A DNA stretch of 64,000 nt from Hymenolepis diminuta (lineage: Eukaryota > Platyhelminthes > Cestoda > Cyclophyllidea > Hymenolepididae), in contig CAADRB010000028.1 of assembly GCA_900708905.1 (NCBI GenBank), positions 434,001 to 498,000 on the forward strand, read 5' to 3'. Under the pieces are notes generated by a model. That model made no database searches, was not told where the DNA came from, and saw only the letters and a program-made list of their open reading frames with translations. Below, piece after piece: positions 62,815-64,000 of this stretch. Positions within the stretch are counted from its first letter, which is position 1. Every line of letters starts with the position of its first letter. The translations under genes were made by a program, and so were the position numbers.

Positions 62815-64000
62815 CTGAAACAGATACAAACATAGAGGATAAAGATAACAAGAATATTATATCCACAAGATTATTTATTTACTATGTAGATTCCAATGGC
62901 GACATTTAAACTTTATAAGTTCATATTTTTTCAAACTATTAAGGTGGAGGTCACCTTATTATACTTTTAGTATTATTTAAAGCACTTCTAAGTCGTCAAA
63001 ATTTGGCATATAGAGAGATATATAGTTGATACTTCTACAATTCTCAGTTTTTATTTTGATAATTGATGTTTAGACAATCAACGTGAACTCTGTTAAAACT
63101 ACGGTAAAGAAATCACCCTAAGCAAGCAAAAATTGTCTTTCTAGCTTAAAATCTAAAAAAGGCGGATGTAAAAGCATACAAGGAGAGAATTAGCCATGCA
63201 ACCAGTCCTTATATTTTGTGTTACCGATTGTGTACTTTCGGATAATTATTCCGAATTCAAGTTTTCTTCGCGAACTGAAGAGAAATTGCTTCCATGAATA
63301 CAACCATGGGAATCAAGTGTTACAAGTCAAATTCGGAAAAGAATGTCAAAATGCAGAATAGGCAATCATGAAGCCTTGGAGAACTCTCTCTTCAATGTAG
63401 TAGAAACTGAAAGTTAAGCACCCTACTGTCCAATTCGTAAATAAATGGACATAGGCTCATTTTTGTTTCTACCTAATGGACGTATTCAGTCTGTCCTCTG
63501 GCTAACTCTGGATATATTTGAACCAGTAGTTCAGACGCTCTGGGACGTAGCTTTAGTCAACTCAGGCTTTTGATAAGCAGTTATCAGTAGAAAATGCTAA
63601 TCGTAATGATGACAATTTAAATCATATTACCTCGGGGTAATCTAGAATTTTGTCCGGTTTAAACTTTATTTGTTGGCTGAGTAAAGGATGTACGATCCCA
63701 GGTTCATTAGGGGAAGATTTTGCAGCACTTGGATTGAATAAAGGTAGCAGATTTTAAGTAAAACTCATATTATACCATCTCTCACATTAAACAGAAATAT
63801 GAGTAACCAACCACACCGCTGCATATTTACCAATATGCATCAACCTGGTGACTTCTGACTTCGCAGACAGGCACATTAATCGCTGCACAACCCACGGCCT
63901 TAAGGCTAAGTTTGTCAACCTCATAACAACCCATCGCGCGCCTCGTTATAAATCCAGATAGAGCTCTAAATTTCTGATGCAAAATGAATAACCAAACTGG
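62815..64000 (-). other. PPP2R3 intron at the right edge
   Basis: The next upstream B'' exon (the region before DRIFSGAVTR) was not found, so this is probably intron. It contains one reverse family A copy at about 63800-63905. Confidence 0.45.
63800..63905 (-). repeat. Family A SINE-like repeat, copy 8 (head only)
   Basis: Minus strand: GGGTTGTGCAGCGATTAA, GTGCCTGTCTGCGAAGTC, AGAAGTCACCAGG and a weak B box GGTTGATGC. Body missing or diverged. Confidence 0.5.

Noticed and set aside
1..64000. CRISPR arrays, bacterial operons, rRNA genes, viral genes
   Set aside because: None seen. All recognised genes are spliced animal genes, and the repeats are dispersed and not arrayed with regular spacers.

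Overview
This 64 kb window is a stretch of flatworm-like nuclear genome, most likely a cestode (tapeworm), inferred and not proven. The evidence is spliced, AT-rich DNA, metazoan core genes with divergent sequences, and introns that fall into two length classes (about 30-44 nt and about 64-83 nt) plus a few multi-kilobase ones full of dispersed repeats. Nine protein-coding genes were rebuilt exon by exon, by translating both strands, matching splice phases and comparing with remembered family sequences. One run of 272 Ns (21341-21612) interrupts a coding region.

Layout on the left: 1-9476 holds the 3' half of a dynamin gene (+), with PH, GED and proline-rich regions; the GTPase part is off the left edge. 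10555-11414 is ribosomal protein S6 (+). 11581-14794 is METTL15, the mitochondrial small-subunit rRNA m4C methyltransferase (+), starting 166 bp after the S6 stop. 16557-26169 is CFAP251/WDR66, a WD-repeat protein of the axonemal radial spoke base (+), broken by the assembly gap.

Layout in the middle and right: 28226-28628 is LIN52 of the DREAM/MuvB complex (+), followed after 139 bp by SNRNP25 of the U11/U12 snRNP (+, 28768-29358). GTF2H4, the TFIIH p52 subunit (-, 29404-33241), converges on SNRNP25 with 45 bp between stop codons. It diverges from MMS19 (+, 33612-55293), a 21.7 kb gene for the cytosolic Fe-S targeting factor, across a 370 bp gap. 57484-62814 is the 3' end of a PP2A B'' regulatory subunit gene (PPP2R3 family, -), whose 5' part lies off the right edge.

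Functional themes: GTF2H4 and MMS19 share an intergenic promoter region, and MMS19 is known to serve the Fe-S helicase XPD of TFIIH, so the pair may be co-expressed for transcription and nucleotide excision repair. LIN52-SNRNP25 and S6-METTL15 are tight head-to-tail pairs in which the downstream ATG sits within 4-6 nt of a splice-acceptor-like AG and a polyadenylation signal lies between the genes. This is what a spliced-leader-resolved polycistron would look like in a flatworm. At least two families of dispersed repeats occur in introns and intergenic DNA; one has a tRNA-like head with recognisable Pol III A and B boxes and looks like a SINE. I found no bacterial-type system, no CRISPR array and no intact transposon. 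The most notable leads are the gene-pair arrangements, the SINE-like family and the very short introns.
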